Below are positions 1-6,503 of a stretch of 35,956 nucleotides of DNA, one piece after another. Within the stretch, counting starts at the first letter, position 1. Every line of letters starts with the position of its first letter. Source of the stretch: Dehalococcoidia bacterium (GTDB lineage: Bacteria > Chloroflexota > Dehalococcoidia > GIF9 > AB-539-J10); assembly GCA_030602785.1 (NCBI GenBank), contig JAUVZB010000024.1, positions 1 through 35,956 on the forward strand. The letters are read 5' to 3'. The notes under the pieces were generated by a model. That model had not been told where the DNA came from. It ran no database searches and worked only from the letters and a program-made list of their open reading frames with translations. Both the position numbers and the translations under genes were made by a program.

Positions 1-1
1 G

Positions 2-190
2 GATTTCGTGTTCTACGCTGCAGCCATCGGGGGCGAGGAAGTCCACGCTGTGATTTGCGTCAGGGACATGCCCCCCACCAAGACCGAAGACAAGATAGCT
101 GCCAATATAGCGCAGACCCGAGAACTGGCCAGCTGGCTCAAAGACCAGCTAACGCGCCCGACGGCAGAGTTGCTGAAGGAGCTTTTATAG
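2..190 (+). CDS. Hypothetical protein, 5' end outside window
   Basis: The frame is open to the first bases of the window, so the true start is probably upstream; the first start codon inside is GTG at 8. The C-terminal half is charged and helical, with few hydrophobic stretches. The stop at 188-190 lies 7 nt before the next gene's start, so the two are probably co-transcribed. I recognise no family. Confidence 0.55.
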   Translation, partial: DFVFYAAAIGGEEVHAVICVRDMPPTKTEDKIAANIAQTRELASWLKDQLTRPTAELLKELL

Positions 191-197
191 GGGGGAG

Positions 198-494
198 ATG
201 TTTAACCCACCAATTCTGGGCCTCCTCCGGCTCCTCTCCGCCCACCCGGGCGGGGTTAGCCGGCGTACGGCCGTACTTGAGCTCGGCGGCGCCGCCCCCG
301 AGGGGGTGGAGCGTGCCCTGGCCCGGCTTCTGGAGCTGGGGGTGGTGGAGGCCAGGGGCGACCTGGTGCTGCCCCTGCCCCCACTCCTGCCCCTGGCCGT
401 GAAGATGGACCGTCTGGCCAGCCGCATCAGCCGGCAGGGGAGGGAGCGGGACCAGAACATGGACCTGATCCGGCTCATTATCCGGGGCAGGTAA
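198..494 (+). CDS. Small winged-helix-like protein
   Basis: 98 aa, started at ATG 198 after a G-rich Shine-Dalgarno sequence at 190-196 that overlaps the previous stop. Residues 1-55 have the helix-turn-helix-wing pattern of MarR/ArsR-type domains: a helix, a GGVSRR turn, a helix ending LGGAAPEGVERALARLLELG, then a VVEARGDLVLP wing. The C-terminal 30 residues form a basic amphipathic helix suited to dimerisation. A DNA-binding regulator is plausible; its target is unknown. Confidence 0.6.
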   Translation: MFNPPILGLLRLLSAHPGGVSRRTAVLELGGAAPEGVERALARLLELGVVEARGDLVLPLPPLLPLAVKMDRLASRISRQGRERDQNMDLIRLIIRGR

Positions 495-519
495 GAAACG
501 AGGACAAGGAGAAGTAGCC

Positions 520-777
520 ATGCCTAAAGAGCGCCAAACCCCCGGGCTCAGCTGCGCCCTGTGCGGGGACCGGCACAAGGACGCCGGCAGCGCCCTGGTG
601 CACAAGCTGGTGGCCCATGGGCCCCTGGTCGGGGCCTCGTCCAGGAAGAGAAAGCGGGTGAGGGCCCTGCTGCCCAAGTTCGGCAACCGCCTGGAGAGGG
701 CAGGGTTCGGGGAGGTAGAGGCCCACATCATCATCCGGCTCCTGGCCGAGGAGCTGCGCAACGCAGGGCTGGCATAG
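520..777 (+). CDS. C2H2 zinc-finger-like small basic protein
   Basis: 85 aa with an AAGGAG site 8-10 nt before ATG 520. Residues 12-33 carry C-x2-C-x12-H-x4-H, the spacing of a classical C2H2 zinc finger, followed by a very basic SSRKRKRVRALLPKFG stretch. This suggests nucleic-acid binding. The second half is helical (VEAHIIIRLLAEELRNAG). The specific role is unknown. Confidence 0.6.
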   Translation: MPKERQTPGLSCALCGDRHKDAGSALVHKLVAHGPLVGASSRKRKRVRALLPKFGNRLERAGFGEVEAHIIIRLLAEELRNAGLA

Positions 778-792
778 CCCAGGAAGGAGCAT

Positions 793-1044
793 ATGGAAAC
801 CCCGATAGTCACAGCAGCCGAGAAGGGCCACGTAAAGCTCCAGTACTACGACTGGGAGATTGGAGACAGGAAAGGCCGGCAGTGGGGTATTTGTGTCCCC
901 GAGGGCGAGCCCTTCCCCAACATGGGCTTTGCCGCGCTGCTTTGCCCACACCCTCCGCAGTTCAGCGGCCACTACTTCTCGGAGGGCGCTTTGGGGCACG
1001 GTAATTTCTGCACCCTATGCGGGGAGTTCCTGCAGGCGGGCTGA
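793..1044 (+). CDS. Hypothetical Cys/His-rich protein
   Basis: 83 aa. The start ATG 793 follows AGGAAGGAG. The protein has LCPHPP near residue 50 and a C-terminal CTLCG, a plausible but incomplete zinc site. The rest is mixed beta with several Trp/Tyr residues (QYYDWEIG, RQWGICVP). It sits 15 nt after the zinc-finger gene and 14 nt before the next gene. No family recognised. Confidence 0.55.
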   Translation: METPIVTAAEKGHVKLQYYDWEIGDRKGRQWGICVPEGEPFPNMGFAALLCPHPPQFSGHYFSEGALGHGNFCTLCGEFLQAG

Positions 1045-1058
1045 GGAGCTGAAAAGAG

Positions 1059-1304
1059 ATGGGAAGCGAATTGCGGTCGCCCAATGACATGCTCGCTGCC
1101 GCCAGGGAGCATATGCTCGACGGCAGGAAGCCCCAGGGCTACTCGGACTGGGAGCTGGTGATGAACTTCCTGGCCTTCAACGTCCACCCCGAGGCGGCGT
1201 TGCCGGCCTGTAAGGTCATGGCACTCATTTACAAGATGCCCCTGAGCGGACAGGACATTGAGAAGATAGTGGCCTTCCAGGTGGCCAGGCAAGAAAGGGG
1301 GTGA
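1059..1304 (+). CDS. Hypothetical helical protein
   Basis: 81 aa from ATG 1059 with a GAGGAG site about 10 nt upstream. Predicted almost wholly helical (LAAAREHMLDG, WELVMNFLAFNV, DIEKIVAFQVARQ). The stop lies a few bases before the next gene's Shine-Dalgarno site. No family recognised. Confidence 0.55.
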   Translation: MGSELRSPNDMLAAAREHMLDGRKPQGYSDWELVMNFLAFNVHPEAALPACKVMALIYKMPLSGQDIEKIVAFQVARQERG

Positions 1305-1310
1305 AGGTTC

Positions 1311-1496
1311 GTGGTTCATGTGGTCATAGGCGTACAGAAGGGGGTAGTGTGCGATGTTCAGGCCTTCCACGACGAGCCCAAAGCTGAGAAGTGCAAGGCC
1401 CAGCTGGAAAAGGAATATGAAATAGAGAAGGGTGAGCAGGGGGAGAATCTCAATCCCGACAATGATGTCCTCTCTTACTACCTGCCCGTGTTCTAA
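1311..1496 (+). CDS. Small hypothetical protein
   Basis: 61 aa with a GTG start at 1311 behind AAAGGGGGTGAAGG. It begins with a beta strand (VHVVIGVQKGVVCDV) and then a charged helix (EPKAEKCKAQLEKEYEIE). The strand-then-helix layout with a conserved-looking FHDEPKAE segment recalls small phage proteins with an invariant D/E-P-x-A motif, but I cannot assign a function. Confidence 0.5.
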   Translation: MVHVVIGVQKGVVCDVQAFHDEPKAEKCKAQLEKEYEIEKGEQGENLNPDNDVLSYYLPVF

Positions 1497-1514
1497 AGAA
1501 AGGGGGTGATAGGG

Positions 1515-2036
1515 ATGGAGCACCTGGAATGTGATAGATGCGGCCGTTGGTACTCCGACCAAGAAAACGTCGACTGGGCTAAGCAGCAGACGGATACCTG
1601 GAAGGAGTTGTGTCGGCGGGACGGGGTAGAACCCCGCGGGCTGGTCGCCTGCCCCGTAATCCCCTGCGAGGGCGAGATGATCCTGATATCCGGGCGCCGA
1701 CGTCGGCCAAACACGCCGAAAGAGGCACTGGAACGCTACCCGCGGCTGGTGGGCCACCTTATCTGTGCCTCACTGGGCTACTTCACGCCTGAGACGGCCG
1801 CCAATGCAGTCCTGAACTACATTCGGGGGGAGCCCAACTGGTGCGAGTGGTACACCCACATGGCCCGGGGCTGGGATACCGACAAGCTCCTGCAGGTGGG
1901 GCGACACGCCCTGGAGGACGCCGTCAGGGGCAGGCACCACCACCAGGGATACATGGCCCACTACCCACAGGCCCAGGCCCTGGTGGAGCATGTGCTGAAG
2001 GGTGGAGCAGGTCCGGCCTTCGCCTCCTGGTTCTAA
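1515..2036 (+). CDS. Zinc-ribbon protein of unknown function
   Basis: 173 aa. GTG 1506 is possible, but it lies inside the Shine-Dalgarno motif AAAGGGGGTGAT, so ATG 1515 is the better start and matches the spacing of neighbouring genes. Residues 6-9 give CDRC, and a second Cys group (ACPVIPCEG, near 50) could complete a zinc site. The second half is helical with HMARGW and a HHH run. No known catalytic motif. Confidence 0.6.
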   Translation: MEHLECDRCGRWYSDQENVDWAKQQTDTWKELCRRDGVEPRGLVACPVIPCEGEMILISGRRRRPNTPKEALERYPRLVGHLICASLGYFTPETAANAVLNYIRGEPNWCEWYTHMARGWDTDKLLQVGRHALEDAVRGRHHHQGYMAHYPQAQALVEHVLKGGAGPAFASWF

Positions 2037-2038
2037 AC

Positions 2039-2073
2039 GGATAGTCTTGCCCGGAAAGGGGGTGATTGAGATG
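2039..2073 (+). repeat. Leader repeat, copy 1
   Basis: About 35 nt (GGATAGTCTTGCCCGG followed by the Shine-Dalgarno block and ATG) is repeated almost exactly at 2668-2702. It spans the start of the 2071 gene, so untranslated leader and ribosome site were duplicated together. Confidence 0.7.
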
Positions 2074-2388
2074 AGGGACCACATAAGCATCGCCTCGGCT
2101 CCTGCTCTTGAGGACAGCGTCCAGGTGAACGCCCAGGGCGACTACCACGACGCCATGAAGGCAGAGTGCCGGAGGTTCCTGGAGCTGATCCGCAAGAAGC
2201 TGGGTCCGGAGCCACCGGGGGCCATGCTCGCCGTAAAGAGCAACCCCCACGACTTCGGCACCTACTACGAGGTGGCCTGCCACTTCGATGATCAGGACGA
2301 AGAGGCCCGTGAGTACGCCTTCAGGTGCGAGGCGGAGGCGCCCACTACGTGGGGTGACGACAAGCCCGTCGCCGAGGTGCCGGCATAA
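2071..2388 (+). CDS. Hypothetical protein with conserved leader
   Basis: 105 aa. ATG 2071 is chosen because it follows the recurring AAAGGGGGTGATTGAG leader; upstream in-frame starts would put coding sequence through that site. It has a helix (YHDAMKAECRRFLELIRKKLG) then strands (AMLAVKSNPHDFGTYYEVACHF). The composition fits a small alpha/beta phage or plasmid protein. Function unknown. Confidence 0.6.
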   Translation: MRDHISIASAPALEDSVQVNAQGDYHDAMKAECRRFLELIRKKLGPEPPGAMLAVKSNPHDFGTYYEVACHFDDQDEEAREYAFRCEAEAPTTWGDDKPVAEVPA

Positions 2389-2405
2389 CAAAGGGGGTGA
2401 TTGAG

Positions 2406-2639
2406 ATGGACGAGGAATGCGAGTTTTGTGGCTACCGCCGCCCCTATACCCTCGCAGACGCGAGCGAGGGGAAGGAGAGCTACACCGTTTGCCTGAACTG
2501 CCTGTTCAGCCTGGTGGCGTGCTCCTTGTCGCCTGAGCAGTTTCTGAGAGCAAAGACCAGGGGTGGAGATACGAACCGTTTCTATCTCCACGATGACTTC
2601 TACGACAGTAGTGGCCACGCTCTTCAACCCAAAGTGTAG
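2406..2639 (+). CDS. Zinc-ribbon protein
   Basis: 77 aa from ATG 2406, directly after AAAGGGGGTGATTGAG. CEFCG (residues 5-9) and CLNC about 25 residues later form a two-knuckle zinc ribbon. The tail contains FYLHDDFYDSSGH. It is one of many single zinc-ribbon proteins here and may bind DNA or RNA. Function not assignable. Confidence 0.6.
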   Translation: MDEECEFCGYRRPYTLADASEGKESYTVCLNCLFSLVACSLSPEQFLRAKTRGGDTNRFYLHDDFYDSSGHALQPKV

Positions 2640-2667
2640 ACGTCCGGCCGTGGGCAGGCCGGGCAAG

Positions 2668-2702
2668 GGATAGTCTCGCCCTGAAAGGGGGTGATTGAGA
2701 TG
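2668..2702 (+). repeat. Leader repeat, copy 2
   Basis: Second copy of the 35-nt leader, with three base differences from 2039-2073. It drives the 2700 gene. A shorter copy, only the Shine-Dalgarno to ATG part, lies at 2391-2408. Confidence 0.7.
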
Positions 2703-3020
2703 GCCGTGGAATTGGCCAAAAAGCTGCACCCCAGTGGCTTCACCGAGATGTCGGCGCAGATGGCCGCCATCGTGGCCTATATCCTGGAAGAGGACTGGAC
2801 GGATCCGGGACTCGCTGAGCTGCACGTCACCAGCGACGGCTTTGTGCTGGGCAGGCAGGCTGGGGACGTGGGCTGCAATGCATGGATAGGCTCGGTCCAG
2901 GACCTGGATCGAAATGTATCCAACCTGCTGCATGTCGCCGACCTGACGCCGGAGGAGCGCCAGAAATGGGAAGAGCTCTACCGGGCCAGGGTAACCGACT
3001 GGAGAAATGGGGGGGGATAA
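2700..3020 (+). CDS. Hypothetical protein
   Basis: 106 aa from ATG 2700 at the end of leader repeat copy 2. The N-terminus is helical (MAAIVAYILEEDW), followed by short strands with a VGCNAWIG turn, then a C-terminal helix LTPEERQKWEELYRARV. The stop is 1 nt before the next ATG. No family recognised. Confidence 0.6.
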   Translation: MAVELAKKLHPSGFTEMSAQMAAIVAYILEEDWTDPGLAELHVTSDGFVLGRQAGDVGCNAWIGSVQDLDRNVSNLLHVADLTPEERQKWEELYRARVTDWRNGGG

Positions 3021-3021
3021 G

Positions 3022-3234
3022 ATGGCTGAACATCTGGTTGAACGGCTGGAGCACCCCTCCGGCCTGAGTGTGGAGCTGTGGCGCCGTGATGACATGCCCA
3101 GCTCCTTGCTTTACAAGCGGCTGCTGTGGGGCGAAGTGACCTCCGAGGCGTTCATCCTTGAGCATCAGGCCAACAGGGAGGAACTGGTGGCCCAGCTCCT
3201 GGAGGAGGGGTACGTCAGGCAGGAGCCATCATGA
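3022..3234 (+). CDS. Small hypothetical protein
   Basis: 70 aa. ATG 3022 is preceded by a G8 run that serves as Shine-Dalgarno sequence; the in-frame start at 3007 would overlap that site. It ends in an ATGA overlap with the next gene, which implies translational coupling. Its helix REELVAQLLEEGYVRQE resembles the end of a wing-helix fold, but this is weak. Confidence 0.55.
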   Translation: MAEHLVERLEHPSGLSVELWRRDDMPSSLLYKRLLWGEVTSEAFILEHQANREELVAQLLEEGYVRQEPS

Positions 3235-3812
3235 CAGAGCAGAAGAAGATGTGGGACCTGCCCGGGCCGGAGCCGGCGCGACATGGACGTGGACAACGTC
3301 CACGACGTGGTAAAGCTGGCCCAGCTACGGATTCCAGCGACACGGGCGGCGACAATGTCCGGGTGGACCCCATACAGGAGATGGTGTGCGCCCTCGTTGA
3401 CCCCCTCATCGTCTTTCCCGCGAGGGGGTGGGAAGAGACTCTCCCGGAGCCCCTTAAGAAGAGGCTGCCCATGGACCGCCTGGTCCACAACATGGAGTGC
3501 AGCCAGGGTAGAGCCCGGTGGAACGAGGCCTGCGACCTGGAAGCCCTGCTGTACATGTATCCCCGGACTATGGAAGCGCCTCTTTCTGAGCAATGGGTCC
3601 GCATCTATCTCTACCTGGGGACGAGGGTCATGGGGGAGAAGTTCCCCGACCACGTAAGGCAGGATACCCTCAGCGATTACGACATGGAGGCGCTCCGGGG
3701 CCTGAAGGAGTGGATCCAAAAGAAGAAGCTCCAGGCCCGCAGGGACAGACGGAGGGGAGAGAAGGTGGACAAGGTGGTGCCTGTCGCGGTGGACCAACCC
3801 AAGATGTTCTAA
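3231..3812 (+). CDS. Hypothetical basic protein, possible compensated frameshift
   Basis: 193 aa, starting at the ATGA overlap with the upstream gene. The C-terminal two thirds look like an ordinary helical protein with a strongly basic tail (KEWIQKKKLQARRDRRR). Between about 3279 and 3340 this frame has A/T-rich third positions. Frame +1 over the same stretch has high GC3 and reads DMDVDNVHDVVKLAQLR. This suggests two opposite indels, so residues about 17-37 may be out of frame with the ancestral protein. No function recognised. Confidence 0.55.
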   Translation: MTEQKKMWDLPGPEPARHGRGQRPRRGKAGPATDSSDTGGDNVRVDPIQEMVCALVDPLIVFPARGWEETLPEPLKKRLPMDRLVHNMECSQGRARWNEACDLEALLYMYPRTMEAPLSEQWVRIYLYLGTRVMGEKFPDHVRQDTLSDYDMEALRGLKEWIQKKKLQARRDRRRGEKVDKVVPVAVDQPKMF

Positions 3813-3825
3813 GGAGGCGTCCCAA

Positions 3826-4014
3826 ATGGACGAGAGGAAAACCGAGTTCTTGGAGTGGCTCCTGCGGGCCCGGTTCAAGGACTTCCCCTTCGTCACGTAT
3901 CGGGGGGGCGGAATGAAGGTGGTGGTAAACCTACAAATTCCAATGGACGAAATCGAAGACTATTTCGGCGTGAACCAGGTCGTAATAAGAGGCCAGACCT
4001 GGCGGAAAAGCTGA
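3826..4014 (+). CDS. Small hypothetical protein
   Basis: 62 aa from ATG 3826, with TAAGGAGGC overlapping the previous stop region. It has an N-terminal helix (TEFLEWLLRARF) followed by strands (GGMKVVVNLQIP) and a helix (MDEIEDYFGVN). This compact alpha-beta-alpha protein could be a nucleic-acid-binding adaptor. No homology recognised. Confidence 0.6.
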   Translation: MDERKTEFLEWLLRARFKDFPFVTYRGGGMKVVVNLQIPMDEIEDYFGVNQVVIRGQTWRKS

Positions 4015-4067
4015 ATAGGCCCGGCCTGGAGGGACCGCCAGGTACTGTCCTTCGAAGTACAAGTTTC

Positions 4068-4121
4068 GAGGGGCAAGAAGGGAAGCGGGCGGCTGGCCAC
4101 CGCATTCAGGCCGGGCCATAG
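4068..4121 (+). pseudogene. Remnant of duplicated zinc-knuckle gene
   Basis: The bases just before the 4119 stop encode GKRAAGHRIQAGP, matching DKRAASRRLQTGP at the end of the gene at 4169-4375. The similarity runs on into the non-coding repeat after both stops. The front of the copy is missing, so this is the 3' stub of a tandem duplicate. Confidence 0.6.
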
Positions 4122-4150
4122 GTCTATTTTTCCACATCGGATAAAACCGC
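4121..4150 (+). repeat. Intergenic repeat unit 1
   Basis: GGTCTA then TTTTTCC-acatc-GGATAAAA, an imperfect inverted repeat. Related units occur at 4370-4396 and 4698-4727, so the genes at 4169 and 4419 are each bracketed by it. Confidence 0.6.
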
Positions 4151-4168
4151 AGGGGAAGAGAAGAGCTG

Positions 4169-4375
4169 ATGGGTAAAGAGAAGATGACGGAAATCGGTCT
4201 GGAGCGTCAATGTACCAAGTGCCATGACTGGTGGCCGGCCACCAGGGAATTCTTCTACGCCACGGGTAGGGCCGACCACCCCAAACTCCATTCTTGGTGT
4301 AAGGCGTGCTATGAGGAGGGCCGAAAGGACAAGCGGGCGGCTAGCCGCCGCCTTCAGACCGGGCCCCAAGACTAA
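4169..4375 (+). CDS. Zinc-knuckle protein, endonuclease VII N-domain-like
   Basis: 68 aa from ATG 4169 behind GGGGAAGAGAAG. It has CTKC at 15-18, then WWPATREFFY and HSWCKACYEEGR. This CxxC...FF...WCKxC layout is widespread as the N-terminal zinc-binding part of phage recombination-endonuclease-VII/HNH proteins and as free-standing small proteins. No catalytic HNH follows, so the nuclease part is absent. It has a decayed 3' duplicate just upstream. Confidence 0.65.
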   Translation: MGKEKMTEIGLERQCTKCHDWWPATREFFYATGRADHPKLHSWCKACYEEGRKDKRAASRRLQTGPQD

Positions 4376-4396
4376 TTTTCCGCATCGGAAACAATC
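4370..4396 (+). repeat. Intergenic repeat unit 2
   Basis: TTTTCC-gcatc-GGAAAC directly after the stop of the 4169 gene and before the Shine-Dalgarno site of the next gene. It is homologous to units at 4121 and 4698. Confidence 0.6.
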
Positions 4397-4418
4397 GCCC
4401 AGGAAGGAGGGTGACGAG

Positions 4419-4682
4419 ATGGCCGTTGAATTGACGGGAAGGGACTTGCTTCAAGGTATGCGGAATGTGACCATCCTGCGCGAGATACGGGAGCGACACC
4501 AGCACGCCAAGATTCAGGTAGCGGGCGAATCCGTAGCGGTGGACATGCAAACCGCCAATGTGCTAATCACGGTCTACGACGCCCTCGGCCTGGAGGCCCA
4601 GGCGAAGTTTGCAGGCTTGCTCCACCATAGCCCGGGTACCTTCCATGGGCTCGTGGACTTCTCGTGGAAGCATGTAAAGTAA
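4419..4682 (+). CDS. Hypothetical protein, phage/plasmid type
   Basis: 87 aa. ATG 4419 follows AGGAAGGAGGGTGACGAG; the longer in-frame reading upstream lacks a ribosome site. A strand pair (AKIQVAGESVAVDMQTANVL) is followed by a helix (TVYDALGLEAQAKFAGLL). Similar small proteins are common in phage and plasmid accessory regions, but I know no function. Confidence 0.6.
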   Translation: MAVELTGRDLLQGMRNVTILREIRERHQHAKIQVAGESVAVDMQTANVLITVYDALGLEAQAKFAGLLHHSPGTFHGLVDFSWKHVK

Positions 4683-4697
4683 GCTGGCTGCTAAAGT

Positions 4698-4727
4698 AGG
4701 TCTATTTTCCCAGGTCGGAAAAAAGCG
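4698..4727 (+). repeat. Intergenic repeat unit 3
   Basis: The best-formed copy: TTTTCC-caggtc-GGAAAA at 4705-4722, a perfect 6-bp inverted repeat. It lies between the 4419 gene and the terminator-like hairpin at 4736. Confidence 0.6.
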
Positions 4728-4735
4728 GACAGGCG

Positions 4736-4800
4736 CCCCCGGCGTTTGGTCTGGCCACGTAAGGGGTGGACTCCCTCAGGCCGGCGCCGGGGGTCTTTTT
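4736..4800 (+). terminator. Branched terminator or attenuator
   Basis: CCCCCGGCG at 4736-4744 pairs with CGCCGGGGG at 4785-4793, and TCTTTTT follows at 4794-4800. The 40-nt loop can form an inner GGCC...GGCC helix. This makes an intrinsic terminator with a branched top. It lies mid-operon, so it may attenuate rather than end transcription. Confidence 0.65.
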
Positions 4801-4819
4801 ACAGAAAGGGGGTGACGAG

Positions 4820-5074
4820 ATGGACCTCTACTGCAAGCGTTGCGGGGAGCCCTATGATTACTACCATATTCAGCACGAGATAACGGCCACCGAGCGGCGG
4901 CGTTACTGGGACGGCGAGGGCTGCCCGTCCTGCTACGGCAAGACCGTGGACAAGACGCCCTTCCGGGCCCATGTCGCCGGTGCCCTGCAGGACCTCTTCG
5001 GGGATGATGTGGACGGTCTGGCCGCCGAGATGGAGGACGCCGAACAGATGATGGGTAGTAGTTTCTGGGAGTAA
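4820..5074 (+). CDS. Phage-type zinc-ribbon protein
   Basis: 84 aa from ATG 4820 after GAAAGGGGGTGACGAG. CKRCGEPYDYYHI at 5-17 and CPSCYG at about 36-41 form a zinc ribbon. The C-terminal half is acidic and helical (FGDDVDGLAAEMEDAEQ). This two-part architecture recurs in phage and mobile-element proteins of unknown role. Confidence 0.65.
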   Translation: MDLYCKRCGEPYDYYHIQHEITATERRRYWDGEGCPSCYGKTVDKTPFRAHVAGALQDLFGDDVDGLAAEMEDAEQMMGSSFWE

Positions 5075-5075
5075 C

Positions 5076-5291
5076 ATGATCCCACTGCTAAAGGTGGGTC
5101 TACTCGGGTGGGAATTCGCCGCCGCGCTGGGCCGCTGGCATGTAATGTTCTCCATCAACACCGGCGGACGCAACGGGTGGCCCTCCAGGGTGCAGCAGCT
5201 CTACATGCTGGTAATCCATCTGAACCACTGGCCCCGCTGGAGTGCCGACCCGGTGGATTTCAATACAGAAGACGTCAACTGCAGTGGCTAA
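5076..5291 (+). CDS. Small hypothetical protein
   Basis: 71 aa, ATG 5076 one base after the preceding stop, with GGGAG 5-9 nt upstream. It is rich in Trp and hydrophobic residues (LGWEFAAALGRWHVMF, YMLVIHLNHWPRW) but has no clear transmembrane span. Function unknown. Confidence 0.5.
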   Translation: MIPLLKVGLLGWEFAAALGRWHVMFSINTGGRNGWPSRVQQLYMLVIHLNHWPRWSADPVDFNTEDVNCSG

Positions 5292-5299
5292 ATTACCAC

Positions 5300-5315
5300 T
5301 TAAGTTGTCACTTAA
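5300..5315. promoter_or_regulatory. Inverted repeat before small-gene group
   Basis: TTAAGT-TGTC-ACTTAA is a perfect 6-bp inverted repeat about 20 nt before the start at 5336. The adjoining TTAAACGACAGAAAGG recurs before the ubiquitin-like gene (about 5768), so the leader was duplicated or shares a regulator. Confidence 0.45.
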
Positions 5316-5335
5316 ACGACAGAAAGGAGGTGAAG

Positions 5336-5569
5336 ATGCCAGAGGCGAAGCTACTCTACTTCCGTTCCGGAGCGGGGATGGAGCAGGGCGAGTATGTGGT
5401 CCTGAGTGAGGCGGGCATGCTCGACGAGGACTTTGCCGAGCCGGGCTACACACTCGTCTCGGCCCTCCCCCTGGTGGTGCTGGGTAGCATGGACGATTGG
5501 CCGGTAGAACTGCCGACCAACGAGACATTACGCATAAGCCGGCGTAGAGGTCCCCCATTAAGGAGGTGA
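5336..5569 (+). CDS. Hypothetical protein
   Basis: 77 aa from ATG 5336 after AGAAAGGAGGTGAAG, a near-ideal ribosome site; the longer reading from 5108 has none. It is mainly beta with a basic C-terminus (RISRRRGPPLRR). It starts the gene run that leads into the PRTRC cassette. No family recognised. Confidence 0.55.
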   Translation: MPEAKLLYFRSGAGMEQGEYVVLSEAGMLDEDFAEPGYTLVSALPLVVLGSMDDWPVELPTNETLRISRRRGPPLRR

Positions 5570-5573
5570 CCAG

Positions 5574-5771
5574 ATGGCAAGGCTAAAAATAGAGGTCCTT
5601 CATTGGGAACGACCCGAGCGTGCTGAAGCTGCCATCCGTGAGGCGCTTGAGCAAGTGGGGTTTGTCACTGGGGAACCGTATACCGGTAAAGTCGATGCTG
5701 CGTTGCCGATCCTAATTCGCACGAAACTTCAGGCGCTAATCACAGGGGAAGTCTGGGTAAGATACATTTAA
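5574..5771 (+). CDS. Small hypothetical protein
   Basis: 65 aa from ATG 5574 after TTAAGGAGGTGACC. Helix (RPERAEAAIREALEQVG) and strands (VLHWE, EVWVRYI). Its codons are less GC-biased than its neighbours' (many GCT, CGT, ATT). It lies 23 nt before the ubiquitin-like gene and is probably co-translated with it. Function unknown. Confidence 0.55.
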   Translation: MARLKIEVLHWERPERAEAAIREALEQVGFVTGEPYTGKVDAALPILIRTKLQALITGEVWVRYI

Positions 5772-5794
5772 ACGACAGAAAGGGGGTATAGACA

Positions 5795-5980
5795 ATGGCG
5801 AGATTCTTCGTCTACGACGGCAGGGAGCACCCGGATCCGGACCCATCCCTCTCCGTGGAGGAGGTGAAGGCGACCTTCGCCTCCTTCTTCCCTGAGGTGG
5901 CCACCGCCGAAGTGCGCACCACCCAGCGGGGGGAGGACACTGTCTACGAGTTCGTGCGCCGGGTTGGAACAAAAGGGTAA
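5795..5980 (+). CDS. PRTRC protein C, ubiquitin-like modifier
   Basis: 61 aa from ATG 5795 after GAAAGGGGGTATA. The pattern RFFVYDG-x-H-PDPDPSLS-x-EEV, a helix to FPEVATAEV, then YEFVRRVGTKG is the PRTRC protein C family as I know it, which is classed with prokaryotic ubiquitin-like proteins. Strands at about 2-8 and 36-42, a helix at 20-32 and a final strand at 50-56 suit a beta-grasp fold. It ends in GTKG with no extension, so a C-terminal Gly is already exposed for adenylation by the E1-like protein at 9736. Family call strong; modifier function is inference. Confidence 0.85.
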   Translation: MARFFVYDGREHPDPDPSLSVEEVKATFASFFPEVATAEVRTTQRGEDTVYEFVRRVGTKG

Positions 5981-5991
5981 GGGGGATAGAG

Positions 5992-6279
5992 ATGGACGCC
6001 AAACCCTATGTGCACAAGATACTAAAGCCTGACGGGACCATGGTGGATTGCTCGCCGGCGGGGGAGTACTTCACCCTGGAGGAGCTCCAGGCTGCTATGG
6101 ATGGCGGCTGGGTTGAGAACATTAATCTCGCCGGGGGCTTCGTCATGATCATCGATGAGGAGGGCAAGCTCAAGGAGCTGCCCCCCAACAACTTAGCGAC
6201 CGAGCTCGTTGGGGCCCCGGGAGTTTCCATCGTGGGCAACGCTCTGGTCTGCCTGGACAAGGGCGAAGAGCTTGGGTAA
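5992..6279 (+). CDS. DUF3846-like protein
   Basis: 95 aa from ATG 5992 after AAGGGGGATAGAG. The series EYFTLEELQAAMDGGWVENI, MIIDEEGKLKELPPNN-x-AT and IVGNALV matches the DUF3846 domain found in many phages and plasmids. The domain's role is unknown. It overlaps the next start in TAATG. Sitting between the ubiquitin-like gene and the rest of the cassette makes it a candidate accessory or target. Confidence 0.75.
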   Translation: MDAKPYVHKILKPDGTMVDCSPAGEYFTLEELQAAMDGGWVENINLAGGFVMIIDEEGKLKELPPNNLATELVGAPGVSIVGNALVCLDKGEELG

Positions 6280-6503
6280 TGGACGCTGCTGAGGTCGCCC
6301 GCATCCTGGGCCAGGCCCCCGAGAAGCATCTGGTCCTGGTGGAGCTGGCCTGGCGGTGTGTGGGGCCCGACGGCCGCTTCGACCTTGACCTGGCCCTCCC
6401 CATGGCCGCCGACATCGAGGCGGCCATCCAGGAGGCCAGGGCCTACATTACAGAAACGCAGAATCTGATATGGGCGCTGGAGAAGCTGGCGAAGGGCCGC
6501 TGA
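6279..6503 (+). CDS. Small helical protein
   Basis: 74 aa starting at the TAATG overlap with the DUF3846 gene. It is almost entirely helical (AAEVARILGQAP, DIEAAIQEARAYITETQNLIWALEKLAKG). It overlaps the next gene by 34 nt. Location implies co-expression with the cassette. No family recognised. Confidence 0.55.
   Translation: MDAAEVARILGQAPEKHLVLVELAWRCVGPDGRFDLDLALPMAADIEAAIQEARAYITETQNLIWALEKLAKGR

Noticed and set aside
138-812. 224-aa minus-strand frame across the first genes
   Set aside because: It opposes three plus-strand genes with good ribosome sites and encodes low-complexity Pro/Arg/Ser sequence.
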